A stretch of DNA of 64,000 nucleotides from Perkinsus olseni (GCA_013115135.1 JABANP010000217.1:18177-82176), one strand, 5' to 3'; numbered from the stretch's first letter, positions 31,369-42,914 are shown. A program made the numbers and translations. The notes: a model not told the origin generated them from the sequence alone.

Positions 31369-32650
31369 CAAACTAGAAGCGCAACACGGTGACGGCTTTG
31401 ACGAGGAAGCTCTCTGCACTCATGTCGCAGCTGGGTATCAACGCTCAGAAGCAGCGGTGACCGGTGAGCGGTCTAGAGGAGCTGCTCTCTGAGAATCTAA
31501 GGATAAACTTCCGTACGGCGTACGCGCCGGTGAACTCCAGCTGGCAGTAAGGGGAGTCAGCCCGGGCCCACCGGTGGCCGAGTTCTGGCCGAACCTACGG
31601 GTGTCCCGAGCCATCATCCCTTGACCACCACCTGAACGCGTTCCGTCAACCTGGATGCTCCAGGTTTTCGATGACCGACTAATGATACTTTGATGCTCAA
31701 AGTTCTCCCGTTATTGATTCTCAGTTCCTACAGAAGGGGAAGCTCGATCTCTCGGGGCTCGAGCTCGAACCACAACTTCGGTTCGAAGATCTGGCGAGAT
31801 GAACGCTACGCTGTGGGAGTGCAAGCGCGGAGCACGGGAATGGCCAGGCCGAAGATGAGGCACCTTCGTTAACAGCCTCGGTAGCTCAGTCGGTAGAGCG
31901 CGTGCCTTTTAAGCCCGTGGTCGTGGGTTCGAGCCCCGCCCGAGGTGTAAAAACCTTCAACCTAATTGATTCACTCCATGAGGATGTAATTGACACTACT
32001 CCGCCTCGTCGCCCCCGCGCAACACTCCCACATCATCTCCTCTCGGACCGCCAGACTGAGGCGGGTTACTCCTTTGCTGAGACTTTTCGCGTACCTTCGC
32101 CTAAGCCTACTGCCTGATAGTGAGCAACGCTCCCGAAACTTGATTTCTCGACTGATCGTACCCAGCCACAGTCGCGCGCATTCAGTGCTGGTTTGTCCCG
32201 CGGCGCGAGACCGCGACGCGGCCTCCGCGCGTCTCCAGATCTCCACTAACAATAAGACTCAACTTCCTCCGCCCTTCCTTGGAGCTTGTGCTGAGTTCAT
32301 CGGCAATGAATCATTGCCAATGCACCATTTCACACTCACTCTCCGTTGTCAATTGTTTCAAGAGAGGTTACCCTACTAATGTATCATGACCCTACCGACA
32401 CGCTCCCTCTCAGGAGTCGTCAGAGCAAGCAGACTGATCACTAAGACTCTGTTACGACTTCTTTTTCTTTCCCTCCCCCTCTCTCGAAACCCAATCCAAC
32501 TCCTATTCCAGCGCAGCTAACTCCGTCTCGCGCCCCTCAATCGTAGTCGTTCTCGCTATGGTGACCTCGTCTCTGTGTGCCGCTCGGAGAGGTCCGCTCT
32601 CAACTGGCATGATAGACTCGACACGCTTATTAAAACAAGCTGTAGCTCGG
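31369..32650 (-). pseudogene. Decayed duplicate of the 3' part of the coiled-coil gene
   Basis: Diverged but colinear with 18.06-19.27 kb: the flanking repeat (31373), the last exon (about 31830-31670; AGCTCGA-CT blocks align with 18380-18440), the tRNA-Lys inside the former intron, and part of the ERETKLAETKEEL exon (about 32620-32500, aligning with 19150-19270). Stops and indels break the exons. The intronic tRNA is unchanged while everything around it has drifted. Confidence 0.65.
31875..31947 (+). tRNA. tRNA-Lys (UUU), second copy
   Basis: 73 nt, identical to 18531-18603 including the T-C mismatch in the anticodon stem; identity extends only a few bases upstream (TTAACA). It is embedded in the decayed duplicate of the coiled-coil gene, in the position of that gene's last intron. 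Identity over the tRNA alone implies selection or gene conversion. Confidence 0.93.
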
Positions 32651-32699
32651 CAGTCCCTAACGGCCTGACTACCGGCCTAATCGACATGATAAGACCGGA

Positions 32700-33110
32700 T
32701 GGGTACTGCCCAACGCGCGCCCCATGCTGCCGCTCGATTCCAAGAGTCTTTCGCTCCTTCCCCACATTCCTCCCCTCAGTTATTCAATTCCGTCTTGCAC
32801 CTCACTGCAATTTCGCCGCGTTCATCGCCGCCTCCGGCGCCTCTCTCACCGCGATCCAAAATCGCTGGGGTGACATCCCGGAAATGCCACAGTGGCATAT
32901 CGCGGCCAGGATAGGTCGTGGTTGGCTCTGAGATCATAAATTAGCCTTCTCTATTCTCACACGATGAACCTTGCTCCACTGCGTCCGTTCGTACCGCTCG
33001 GAAGAAGACCCCCCCCCGTGCAGCAATACAAATCATGATTCCTGTCCTGCCCCTGACGGGGGTATTTCCCGCAGGCATCGGTTATGCTTGAACCACCAAC
33101 GACGCGCCAA
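32700..33110. other. No supported gene
   Basis: Overlapping short frames without domain features, between the duplicated tRNA segment and the surface-protein promoter element. Confidence 0.3.
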
Positions 33111-33112
33111 CC

Positions 33113-33180
33113 GCTCGAATTCCGCATCTCCATTTTGGCTCGCCCTTTTTCCGCGACCGCGGAAGACTACCGCGACCGCA
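33113..33180 (+). promoter_or_regulatory. Shared upstream element of surface-protein gene
   Basis: GCTCGAATTCCGCATC, CATTTTGGCTCGCCC, then two copies of CCGCGACCGC separated by about 10 nt. It ends about 122 bp before ATG 33303. It is the closest match to the 22.2 kb element. Confidence 0.7.
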
Positions 33181-33302
33181 ATCCTCGAACTAGCCGACTG
33201 CGAATCTGCCACTAATACCTCCGAGCCGTTGAATTAGGTCGTTCACTAAACCACATGCACTCACGAAATCCCTTTCAGGATACTGTACCACCAATTTCCC
33301 AG

Positions 33303-33836
33303 ATGACTATCCTCTCGCTTCTCATCGCTCTCCTTACTGGGGTCTACGGTGGAATCTTCGACGACTATACTCTACCTGGGGACGAGCAGTATTGGGCATC
33401 TCTGGGCAGTACTGGTACCACTACCACAGCTCCAAGTACAAGTACTTCCTCTACTACGCTCGCCACTACTCCTGAGTCGGTGCTCCAGCAGCTCCTCGCA
33501 CTCAATATACCGGAGTACCGAGGCCTCCCTACTACGGTTGAGCCGCTGTCCGTGCAAGAGAGGTTGCAGGGCTTGGATATCCCTCCCTACCACAGGATCT
33601 CTACAGCGGCTCCTACCGAGTCCAGCCCTACTCCGATCGCGGATACGACAAAATCGGTGTTGGAACGGTTGGCTGAGCTGGATATCCCTCTTCTTGAGGG
33701 TATATCGTCACTCGCGACGGCCAGCACAAGCGCTCCTCCACCAACAAACCTCCGGGGTGTTGAGCGTACAAGCTTTGGCGACGGGATATCGGTGAGCTGG
33801 ATGGTTGTCGGGGTAGCGTGGGCGAGAGTCTTCTGA
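33303..33836 (+). CDS. TLPGDE-family surface protein 3, GPI-anchor-like
   Basis: 177 aa. An in-frame ATG 16 codons upstream exists, but 33303 begins the signal peptide (MTILSLLIALLTGVYGG) that aligns with both paralogues. TLPGDEQYW follows at 24-32, then a Thr/Ser-rich linker (about 36-56) and the module SVLQQLLALNIPEYRG with TTVEPLSVQERLQGLDIPPY. A second half-module (SVLERLAELDIPLLEGIS), TSAPPPTNLRGVERTSFG and a hydrophobic tail (WMVVGVAWARVF) complete it. The duplicated helix-Leu-x-Ile-Pro unit is shared with the 24.7 kb protein and missing from the 22.4 kb one. The GPI signal here is weaker because an Arg lies near the end. Confidence 0.8.
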   Translation: MTILSLLIALLTGVYGGIFDDYTLPGDEQYWASLGSTGTTTTAPSTSTSSTTLATTPESVLQQLLALNIPEYRGLPTTVEPLSVQERLQGLDIPPYHRISTAAPTESSPTPIADTTKSVLERLAELDIPLLEGISSLATASTSAPPPTNLRGVERTSFGDGISVSWMVVGVAWARVF

Positions 33837-33856
33837 GGACGGACTGAAAATGGAGG

Positions 33857-33882
33857 GCCGGCAAGCCCACGTGGCTGCCGGC
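33857..33882 (+). promoter_or_regulatory. Conserved 3'-UTR hairpin
   Basis: GCCGGC-A-AGCC, loop CACGT, GGCT-GCCGGC, about 20 nt after the stop. Outer and inner stems match the 22.9 kb copy. Confidence 0.75.
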
Positions 33883-34112
33883 GACTGTACCATTACTAAT
33901 TTGTGATGAACACCGCATGATTGATATATACTTTTTTGTCTTTGGAAACAATGCTGAGTGAAGTCAAGCTGCTGTTGCGTTGCATTTGGATACCGAGCGG
34001 CTATGATAATCTCAGAGAATCACCACATCAACTCGAGCTAGAGCCCCTGGCCTAGAGGGCGGTCGAGCGTTTACAACTCAGTCCGTATTATTCAAGGAGT
34101 AACAATCAAGCC

Positions 34113-34454
34113 CTACGGTTGTTTTGCCAGGACTTGCATATCTGAAATACCGGATCCCAGGTGGGAAGTAGTCATTCGAGGGGAAACATCGACTCGCCCC
34201 GAGCGCTCCATGCATAATAACAACATCACGAAAGCAAAGATCGAGGAGAGAAAGCAGATTGAGAACAATGAAATGTCAGCGCGATATTGAGCCTTCCTTG
34301 CATACTCCAGCTGCCCTTTCCAGCGAACTGTGCATAGAGCCTCTATGATAGAGGAGCTCCCCCGGTCAGCATACTCGAACTCAGTAGCCCACGCATGCAT
34401 AGAAAACATGAGGATAGAAGTCGACGGTGCATGACAATCATTCAATATCCACAT
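34113..34454 (-). CDS. Hypothetical small membrane protein
   Basis: A 113-residue frame lying 33 nt downstream of the BBS1 stop on the same strand. It has one convincing TM segment (FSICFLSSIFAFVMLLLC) preceded by a charged stretch (LEYARKAQYRAD) and followed by basic residues. No family is recognised. It may be an independent gene, or an extra 3' exon of a neighbouring transcript. Confidence 0.3.
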   Translation of the reverse strand: MWILNDCHAPSTSILMFSMHAWATEFEYADRGSSSIIEALCTVRWKGQLEYARKAQYRADISLFSICFLSSIFAFVMLLLCMERSGRVDVSPRMTTSHLGSGISDMQVLAKQP

Positions 34455-34487
34455 CAGAAACCTACAAGAAGCGCAAAAGAAACCGAA

Positions 34488-37400
34488 TTACCCAATAAAA
34501 CGCTCCAGCTCACTACGCCGTACCGGCATATGAATAACACAGATAGACCTGGGCTTTGAACCATGCTCGGCCGCATCAATTACAAGTAATCTCACAGAGT
34601 CTGTGATTCCAGAGGCAGGTTCTCCGATGAATTGCAGAGGGATCTGATCATAAGATACTTGGTCTTCCTTCGTGAACGTCAGCCAACACCAACGCCCCTT
34701 CGTCAAGAGGGTACAGTGAACTACTAAGGAGCCCGTACAGCACTGCGCGACCTACATAGAATGAATAATCAATGCCCGGCACTAGAGTCGGTAGCCGCAT
34801 CTGCGGGGTGTCAACGCTGTACCTGAATGAAGGCCGCCTCGGGGTATCAGATTCCCCGACTGGTGATGGGACGCGAGGCGTACGACGCCCATCTGGCGAT
34901 CTCTGGCGACGCTCGGCGACATTCGACCATCGCTTCATCCGGCCTGGAAATTGACGCAGTGACGGACGAGTGTCAGCAGAGCTGACTCAGCACCCCAGGC
35001 TGGGGTCCCCAGCTCACTCTGATCGAAGATACTTTCTACTATCATGTCAGCTCTGCGTGTTCTAGTACTATGATACGGTCCACTGCTTCTTACAGGGTAA
35101 TCTCATTGTTAATAGCAGCTGAGGTTCGGCAGTACCGCAAGATGCCTTACAGCTGCGTGTTAGGGATGGTCAAGAGAAGCATATCAGTCAGAAGCCGCCC
35201 TCCGCCTCTCGCCGTTATTGAGACGCTCAGCCGGAACAGTGGACCCATGCCTTGAACCTGATATAGGAGAAGTTGCCACAGCTAAGGGACGACGGGCCCA
35301 ATAGTAAGCTCTGAGAAATCACATAAAAAGCTGGAAAGGTCAAGCACAGCCACATACTTCATACAGTGATGTGCTCAAATTAGGATACAACCTGCATACC
35401 ATACGCGGACCAACCACCGGATACCTACCGAAGCCTTGACGTCTATCTTATCGTCTGAGCCGGAAGACTGCACTCTGGTGATTTGCCCTCTACGGCTAGC
35501 CGAGAGAATCTTCACATATTCGCGGGCAGTGCCTGACGAGACGCAACAAGCAAACTATCCACTAATGGACCCCTCCCTGTGGATCGAGTTTTACACTGCA
35601 AAAAAAGGAAATTTTTTTTGCGTTCTCAGAAAAAGTACATTATATCTGATTTCGTTTGACACAGGTTGCAAGGTTTTACTGTTTTACCATCAGATCAAAC
35701 CGCAAACCCCCAAAGCAGTACACCGTCCTTACGAAGCCGCAGCTTGCATAGATCTCGTTGAAAGGCTCTGTGAATCTCCACAGGCTGCTCCCTCTCCCTC
35801 TCAGTCTGTTCTATATACAACCGCGTCTTCTTTGGCACCTGTCAGGGGATGTGGAATGGGACCCCAACCCTCCAGGAATCTACGTTCAATGGGATATCCT
35901 GCTCAGGGGGAGGACCCGCAGTGGAACCCTCTTTTGTATTCAGCTTGACGTCTCCTGAAGGACGGCAGTGACATAACGTGATGAGGACTTCCCTCTTATG
36001 CAAATAATCTCATATAACACTAGCAGCGTTCCGCTACGAACTCCTTCATACCCTTCTGATAAGCGATTCAACAGAGAGGGCTCGAGCACTCAGCCTCAGG
36101 GCATGTACTGCGTCCAAGTCGGTGGTCGATGAGGGCGCCGAGACGACTGCCGCGCTCCCGTTGGCCCAGTACTGGCTCACTTTGAAGGATCTTCAATATC
36201 ACAGCTCCGGCTTTGGTAGAGACCGCCATCGTGGCCTCTTCCCGGCCATATGGCCCCAGACACACACCAGCAACCATATGCCCACCTCTCAACGTTATGG
36301 TATTGACCTGGCTCGTACGCATGCACATGTCATCGAACACTCTAGGAAGGAGAACTCACTAGATGCTTGCCGTTGTACAGACGTATCTCGCCATTGCGCA
36401 GGGCCACAACGAGCACTTTCACTGAGGGAAAATGGAGGCTGTGTAATCACCCAGGAGAACCAACAGACGCCAACCAACTGGACGATGAACGGGATTGTCG
36501 AGGCACGCTGGTCCAAGCGGTCATTACTAGCGGCTTCTTGCGACCATCTTGCAACTACCGTAATAGCAGACACATACTTGTTCCAGTCGTCTCCCAACTG
36601 AACTCCTCCATCGCGAGTATCGGGGCCGGCATGAGTAACGCGTGCATCTTCTTACCCTTCACATGGTAGCAATGCAGCCTAAAGTTCATACCTCGAAGGA
36701 GCATGATATTTTATGTTGTCACGAAAGCCGCGGTTGCTGCAAGATGATAGACTCCATACCACAGGATCTACACAGCCTCCCCTGCCTGTAGATCTGGTCT
36801 GATACACCGTCTCTCCACTTTTACCACACAGACAATATTCTCACCCTCGCACCCGCTACTATCCGCCTGGCCGAAAGACCGCTATCCAGAGAGAAGAATA
36901 CTCTCTCAGAGAAGTTTGGAAATGGCTAATCGCAAGTCTTGAAATATCAGCGAAGTCCACGAGGCGAGCGCCGGACTGTCTAGATGGTTTCGTCAGGTCG
37001 TTATGCAATACTCCGTAGGAACAAGCCAACTAAGTCCTCGAGGCCCCGGCCAAAAGACTCCGACTGAATCCAAGGGCGAAAGGTATTACGAACGGTCAAA
37101 ATACCTATCGCGTCTCTGAGGTCGAAAGGTGCTGTGCGCAGAGAACATGCAACCAAGTGCATACGAAGCGAAGTAGCAACCTACATCCAACATAGATCAT
37201 CTTGCCCAGCTTCACCAGCCCCGCAGGCATCGCGTCCAGGCTGATTTTCACATTCATAACCTGCGCAGCGAGAATCTCGTTCCACAAACATAACGCTGAG
37301 ACCGTTTTTAGTAGACTCATTCGTTTCTGAGTACTACCAATGCCCTGCTTGAGAATGATTCGAGAAAACGCCACTGGCAAGAACCAGCAGTTGCAATTTT

Positions 37401-40400
37401 TTCCTTGCAATTTTCAGTGGCTTGACCATTATGACCCAGCTAGGGGTGGGCACTGCTTTCGTTTCGGTTGGTTCGGTTTGGTTCGGTTCGCCGCAAAACC
37501 TAACCAAAATACGATGCCCGATTCGGTTCGGGCTCTGCACCGATTTCGGTTCGTCTTTTTTGTCGAATTCGGTTCGTTTTTGTCGATTTCGGTTCGCTGT
37601 CGGCCGATTTCATGCATGCTGCATCAATGCATGCATGTATGCTTGGAGTGGGTGTGACCTCCTATTTAGCACCGTTAGTCTAGTAACGGTGCGAGGCTCA
37701 CTATAGAGCTTCCAGCGATGTGCGATGGCTGCACTGAGTCCTATGATTGGACCAGCCGAACCGAATCAGCCGAAACGAACCAACCGACTTCACTACAACC
37801 GAACTCGGCGAACCGAACTCGCCGAAACAATCTCGGGGGCATCGAACCGAATCGCACCGAACTATGATTTTATCTTTCGGTGCCCACCTCTACACCCAGC
37901 AGTTGCAAGAAAATCCTTGCAATTTTCGGTGGCTTGACCAGCATCACCCATTGCGCGCTGCTCATCAACAACACATTGCGCGTGCGTGCAAGCTCGAGTA
38001 TCCTACGGCAAGGTGCTACTCCTACCTGCCCGTTCTTAATAGACAGTATTGCCCCTCCTCTAGTCGCTATAACAATGCGGTACTCAAGATCAAAGACGCC
38101 GCTCACAGCCATCAAGGCGGGCATGGAGCCCTCCGGAAGATCAACCTGACAGCAGCGAGAACCAGCCAACCTTGAATGAGAACTCATCCCCCACTTTAGC
38201 GGCTATTCCCGTCAGACCAGAGTTGAGCACAAACACAGTGCCAGATTCACAGGCAGCTACCAACAAGGACACCGCATTCTTCGAGTTCTGATTCTTCTTC
38301 AGTGCCTGCGATAAAAGTGTGGCCTTCACCGATTCGAGATAACTCACATCAAGACAAGTTATCGTCTGCGATGTCTGCAGCAAGGCGGCGTCGTCAGAGG
38401 CCTCTACCTGACACGGAAGGTACTCTCCACCTCACGCGCGGTCAAGAAAGCGTGCTCGGAAATCCAAGAGAATTCGGATTTCACGCAACTGGAGCCTTCA
38501 ATACGGAAAAGCAAATGGATAGGCGTAGTTGCAAGAGAGTAAGAGAACTCATGCAATTGCTGACACCATCTGAAACAGACGAGATCATCAATACCGAAAG
38601 TCGAGAAAGGACAGGTAAAAACTAGTGCAGTAATGACCATATTTGAATGCTTTCTGGAGACGGACCACGGGTGCGACTGCAAACTCGAACAACTGCGAGA
38701 ATACTTTCACAAACAACCAAGATCCCGCACGTCGAAGATTCGAGCACGACTCAGCCTGGCGGAATGCAAAGCACAGTAGGCGAGACGCATTGCGAACGAT
38801 TACTTGCAGAACCTCATTGAGCAGACCTTCCATCAGCCTTGGGTTCTCCGCGGTCGCCAGTATGTCCTGCGCTCGAACGGATATGTTCCTGAGAGTCGCA
38901 GCGTCGACCCGCTCGACACGCCATCCGAGCCGCCTGAGCTCACTTCCCAGACTCTCTCAGCTCCTGCAGGCGACCCAAGTAGAGAGCGACGTCCAAGTCG
39001 TCAGGCAGACGGGGGCTGGCAAACACCGAAACAATCTCTCTTTCCACGGCACGGCCAAGGGCAAACCGTGATCAGCGCCGACACACATGCTGGATGTGAC
39101 ATCCAAGACCGATCGGCGATCTGACTCTTCCCTATTCGTGTTCTATTGGACACTATGCAGAAGGCCCTTGAGCTCATGGCGGTAAAACGGAGGGCGCCCT
39201 TCCGAAATCTCCCAAATGAGTTTTCACTTCTCACATCTTAGTAAGATGTGAGAAGTGGAAACTCATGATGAGAAGATGACCTTACCACAGGCTGGTTAGG
39301 CGGAAGAACGCGTCTTCCTTGGGAGCATCGGAACGTTGAAGATCTCACCCCCAACGACGGCCAACGGAATCTCTCAATTTCTCATCAGATTTGTAGACGC
39401 CTCGCGTCGCCCAGAGTTCCTAATGATCACCCAAGTACCTCTCCGCTGCATCTTCGTCTAGTTCTGGAAGAGCCAAGCCACTCTCCTCAGCCTCATATCG
39501 ATCAGAGCGACGACACTTCAAGGCGGCGGAGCGGAAATCCTGAGAACCCGACTGAAGGCGGTGAGATTTTTGTGCTCTCGTGCAAGGGATGGAGGTCATC
39601 AGAGCCGTTCTCGGCTGTCAACAGAAGGGAGAAAAACGATCGAACCGTTACAACTCGGCACCCCATAAGAATGAAAGCAACTACACTTAGCGCCAAACTA
39701 GGAAAAACTCGCCTCTACTCAATCTCAAATGTCCCTACAAAAGCTAGATTTTCTCGCTCCCTGAAAAGTTCGGAAGAGCTCATGGACTTACGCCAGGACG
39801 ACGAATCGTCCCAATTTCCCCCGAGCACTGTGCGGCAGCATCCGAAAGTGTGAACTCGGGTGCACTAATGATTCGGCGACCTCGTACCCGTCGGAAAGAG
39901 ATGAATCAGTGCTCAACGTATATACACGAAATACATGCTCGGATCTCGTATATTACAACTCGTGAAAGGCTCCGGTCGTTAAGCGCCCACCACTACCGAA
40001 GTCCTCGGTCCCTACCCACAACTTAAAGTAGAGACTAAGACAGCGGCCATACGCTATGAGTGGACTATGACTACCATCAGCCACGATCTTAATCATACCG
40101 TAAATCACGCATCCAGCCCTCCTCACCTGCCAGATGGCTAGCTCTTCAGCGGTTGCCTCGATGGCGGGAAGGGTGAACTGAGAAGGGACCGAGGTTATCA
40201 GACGTCCCTTCCCGGAGAAGCATTCAACATTTTAAATTAAGCGCTATTCCGGTCCAACCGGAGAAACTGAGAAGTAAATAATCTAATAATTCTGACAATG
40301 AGCGCGATCGCTAACCAGAACTACGAATCTCGAAAAGACACTACCAGCGGAAGTAAACTTCCTCTTACCTTCAGATGAGGTTTGAGAAACCTATACACGA

Positions 40401-40969
40401 ACAAGTCGGCGCCAGACGCTACCGCGATACCTGAGTCATCAAATAGTTGAGAGTTTCGGTAGAGGACCGACGGTCCTACTGGGGACTGCGGCGTCGGACG
40501 ATGGGTAGAAGGGTTGTAGAGCTGTCGGTATGGCTGGCAGAAGCTGCTCCCAGGCCACCTTCGTACCTGTTCCGTTCTGATCGCGTCAACCGAGTGGCCA
40601 ACTAGCATTCATGCGAACTCCTCGACGTTGAAGGGATTGATGGAAGTCCGATCATTGTGAAAGACGAGCTTGAATCGGTTCTCTTAAAAAGCGTATAAGG
40701 GACACTATTTGCGTTTGCACAGGGTGTGCGATAACTGAACTCTCAAAGCACCGCATGCAACCTCCGCGCTCACCCTGATAAACTCGAATCCGTCTCTTCC
40801 TGTCAACCATGATGAGCCGGCCCTCCCCAGAAGCGTCAATATCGGCCATACCTGACCATCTGGCTGAACTGGTGAAGGAGTGGTACTTACACATTTGCTG
40901 GGAGTAGGATACGAAGTCGGCCGATGGGCACTCCCATGCATCGATCCAAACACGTTGTGATGAGTCCAT
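34488..40969 (-). CDS. BBS1: BBSome subunit BBS1
   Basis: Many-exon orthologue of Bardet-Biedl syndrome 1, the BBSome beta-propeller subunit that binds ARL6/BBS3 and carries membrane proteins in and out of cilia. Landmarks in order: ATG 40969; FVSYSQQM then [15 protein letters not shown] across a 39-nt intron; [20 protein letters not shown] (about 40430); [20 protein letters not shown] (about 38270); [20 protein letters not shown] (about 38080); [20 protein letters not shown] (about 37230); [19 protein letters not shown] (about 36390); [20 protein letters not shown] (about 36250); [19 protein letters not shown] and [13 protein letters not shown] (about 35835-35735); [14 protein letters not shown] (about 34790); and [11 protein letters not shown] before the stop at 34488. 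An intron near 35840-35880 is about 45 nt. A MITE lies within the gene at 37441-37892. Middle exons between 38.4 and 40.3 kb are only partly resolved. Confidence 0.88.
37387..37440 (+). repeat. Direct repeat flanking the MITE, left copy
   Basis: CAGCAGTTGCAA, CCTTGCAATTTTCAGTGGC, TTGACCA. About 54 nt matched by 37897-37950 with a few substitutions. The right copy sits at the edge of a BBS1 exon, so an exon-intron border was duplicated. Confidence 0.7.
37441..37892 (+). mobile_element. hAT-type MITE in a BBS1 intron
   Basis: 452 bp. It starts TAGGGGTGGGCACTG and ends with the inverse form CGGTGCCCACCTCTA, terminal inverted repeats of the hAT type. The subterminal regions consist of GGTTCGG-rich and inverted CCGAACC-rich repeats. 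An 8-bp target duplication is seen with one mismatch (GACCCAGC left, CACCCAGC right). There is no transposase frame, so it is non-autonomous. Confidence 0.8.
37897..37950 (+). repeat. Direct repeat flanking the MITE, right copy
   Basis: CAGCAGTTGCAAG, CCTTGCAATTTTCGGTGGC, TTGACCAG; see 37387-37440. Confidence 0.7.
39217..39265. repeat. Near-perfect palindrome, 24-bp arms
   Basis: TGAGTTTTCACTTCTCACAT plus CTTA, one G, then the reverse complement with one mismatch. It lies within the BBS1 transcription unit, presumably in an intron. Confidence 0.9.
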
Positions 40970-40979
40970 GAGTAAGAGT

Positions 40980-41480
40980 GAAACGGAGGCAAGCTACATA
41001 CACCCCCTCCCCGCGCCCTTTCAAAGGCCGCTTTGAAATTGACCCGAACGTCCGTTGAATATCCTTCGAACGCAACAGGACGACCACAAGAGGCGTGCCC
41101 TATAGTTCGAAAGTGGCTCCCAGTAGGAGCCAAGGATATTCCGGCGGCATTTCGTACCCACACCCTCCCCGCTACTTTCCGAATGCCGCTTTGAAACTGA
41201 GTTGAACGTTCATCAATGATCCTTTGAACGCAACTGGACGAACACAAGAGGCGCGTCCAAAGATCCGAAGGTGGTTCCCAGGAGCGTCTTCTACCATCCA
41301 TGAGGAAGGCTACAGTGGCGGTATCAGTAATCCACCCCCCACCCGTTCACGCCGAAAGCTGCTTCGCTGTTGAACTGAGCCTTCTGGGGCACCGGAGTGA
41401 TTAATCCGAAACACGGGAGCGGTGTTAGATAGAGTATGTTGTTCCCAGGAGCGACTTCTACCACGTTCAATATCATCCGG
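40980..41480 (+). repeat. Degenerate tandem repeat, unit about 170-180 bp, upstream of BBS1
   Basis: Three units are recognisable from blocks such as ACCCTCCCCGC, GCCGCTTTGAAA-TGA, CTTTGAACGCAAC-GGACGA, CACAAGAGGCG-GTCC and TCCCAGGAGC. They start near 40990, 41157 and 41330. The last unit is the most diverged. The array sits just upstream of the BBS1 start codon. Confidence 0.6.
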
Positions 41481-41542
41481 GGTCGACGATCCGGAGAGGG
41501 CTCGGCGAGACTTTAGAAGAGCTTCGTCGGTTAGTGCTGAAC

Positions 41543-41620
41543 GACACCCTGACAGTCAGGGTGTTCCAAGAATTAGCATTCGGATTCAGGCAGGGCCTGA
41601 CTGAATCCGAATGCTGATTC
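41543..41620. repeat. Two adjacent palindromes
   Basis: ACACCCTGAC/GTCAGGGTGT at about 41544-41563, immediately followed by a 20-bp-arm inverted repeat (41570-41589 and 41601-41620, core GCATTCGGATTCAG) with one mismatch. Confidence 0.85.
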
Positions 41621-41639
41621 TTTCGCGTGACACCACTCG

Positions 41640-42900
41640 GTGATGTGCAGTGCTGGTAGCCGACCCGAACTACTTGCCGAGGTCCACGAACTTATCGCAA
41701 CGATGAGAATTTTAATTCGGCCCAGCGCCACTGATGCAAGTCAATGACTGTTATAACTGGTAACTCGACGACACTATCAAGTACGAGAAACAGCAGATCA
41801 TGAACAGCAATCGATGAACCCTCCCATGCATCGAACCAGTCACGTCTACTTACGTGCCGTTCCCCAAAACTTAACCAGCCTTTTCACATTCACAAGGCTC
41901 GGCAAAGGCAAAGCTCTCTCATAAAAGGTCGCAACCCACTTCAGTCCCGTACCATATCCTCGTGGTTAATTCTTCGCGAGGATGACGAAAACCTCGCAAC
42001 ACCTAGCCTAGTCGGGAATCCACATTCTCAATTCCGCATGGACTTTCACTCTCAGTTTAACGAACGGCGTGAACCCAGAGAAGAACTCATAGGCATATGC
42101 AAAGTCTTCCCACCCATAGGGGTCCAGTCTACGAAGAAGCTTTGCTCAATGACCCTCCCTCTCTTCTCGAAATTATCTTCCAAACGAAAATCCAACATCT
42201 TATTGTCCCACTTGATCGCACAGTGGTTATCAGGAGTCACAGATACTTCACCGAGGAACTGTTCACGAAACTTCAACAATACTGTCTAGTATTGTAAGAC
42301 TGCATCTGAAAGGCTTTCGCTGCTTGCGAGTGCTGAGGCGCCAGAAGTGAAAGGGTGATAGTCGGCAGTGTCACCCTTTAGGGTTTCCCTTCGATTTCGT
42401 ACTTCACCCCTCATCGAAGAGATTTTGGTAGGCTAGGCAAAGAATCCTCAGAAGGGTCCCCTTCATAACAGCTGTGTCGGTCCAACACTGTCAGGCAAGC
42501 TACTTGGTGCAGGTACGGGCGCGTTATTTCGTCAGAAACTGCTATACGGGCCCCACTACGAGCCTCACAGAGGGACACAATCAAAACATCTCTCGATTCA
42601 CAACTTGTGAATCACAGGTATGAACGGAAAGCGCAGCTAAGTTGGTTCAGCCAACCATTCGCCACTCGGGATATTTTCGACTCTCTGTTGAACTCTGTTA
42701 GACACACCTGCGGTAAGAAGAGGTTGGCGTTTCGTTATAGACTCATAGGAAAGGTTCGTAGCCGCCTTGGAGAGCGTCTTGCTTGAACTTGACGATCTTG
42801 AACAAACTTGAAATCCTGACGCATCTTTACTCTCGCTCGCCCTGTGCAATGGGAGTTCAAGGGCGAGCGAGACTTTCTCGGGTATCTCGAGATACATTTC
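41640..42900. other. No supported gene
   Basis: Three overlapping frames at 42038-42297 on both strands compete; one (+) contains a plausible peptide (VYEEALLNDPPSLLEIIF) but no domain or partner exon is identifiable. Confidence 0.25.
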
Positions 42901-42914
42901 GAATTTCGCGACTG

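Noticed and set aside
33349..33795. 148-codon plus-strand ORF in another frame
   Set aside because: Shifted-frame shadow of the surface-protein gene at 33303-33836, caused by its low-stop, Ser/Thr-rich codons.
37441..37892. GGTTCGG repeats as a cluster of B-boxes
   Set aside because: They are subterminal repeats of a hAT-type MITE (GGTTCGG/CCGAACC) and lack the following YCC; unrelated to the cyclase intron motifs.
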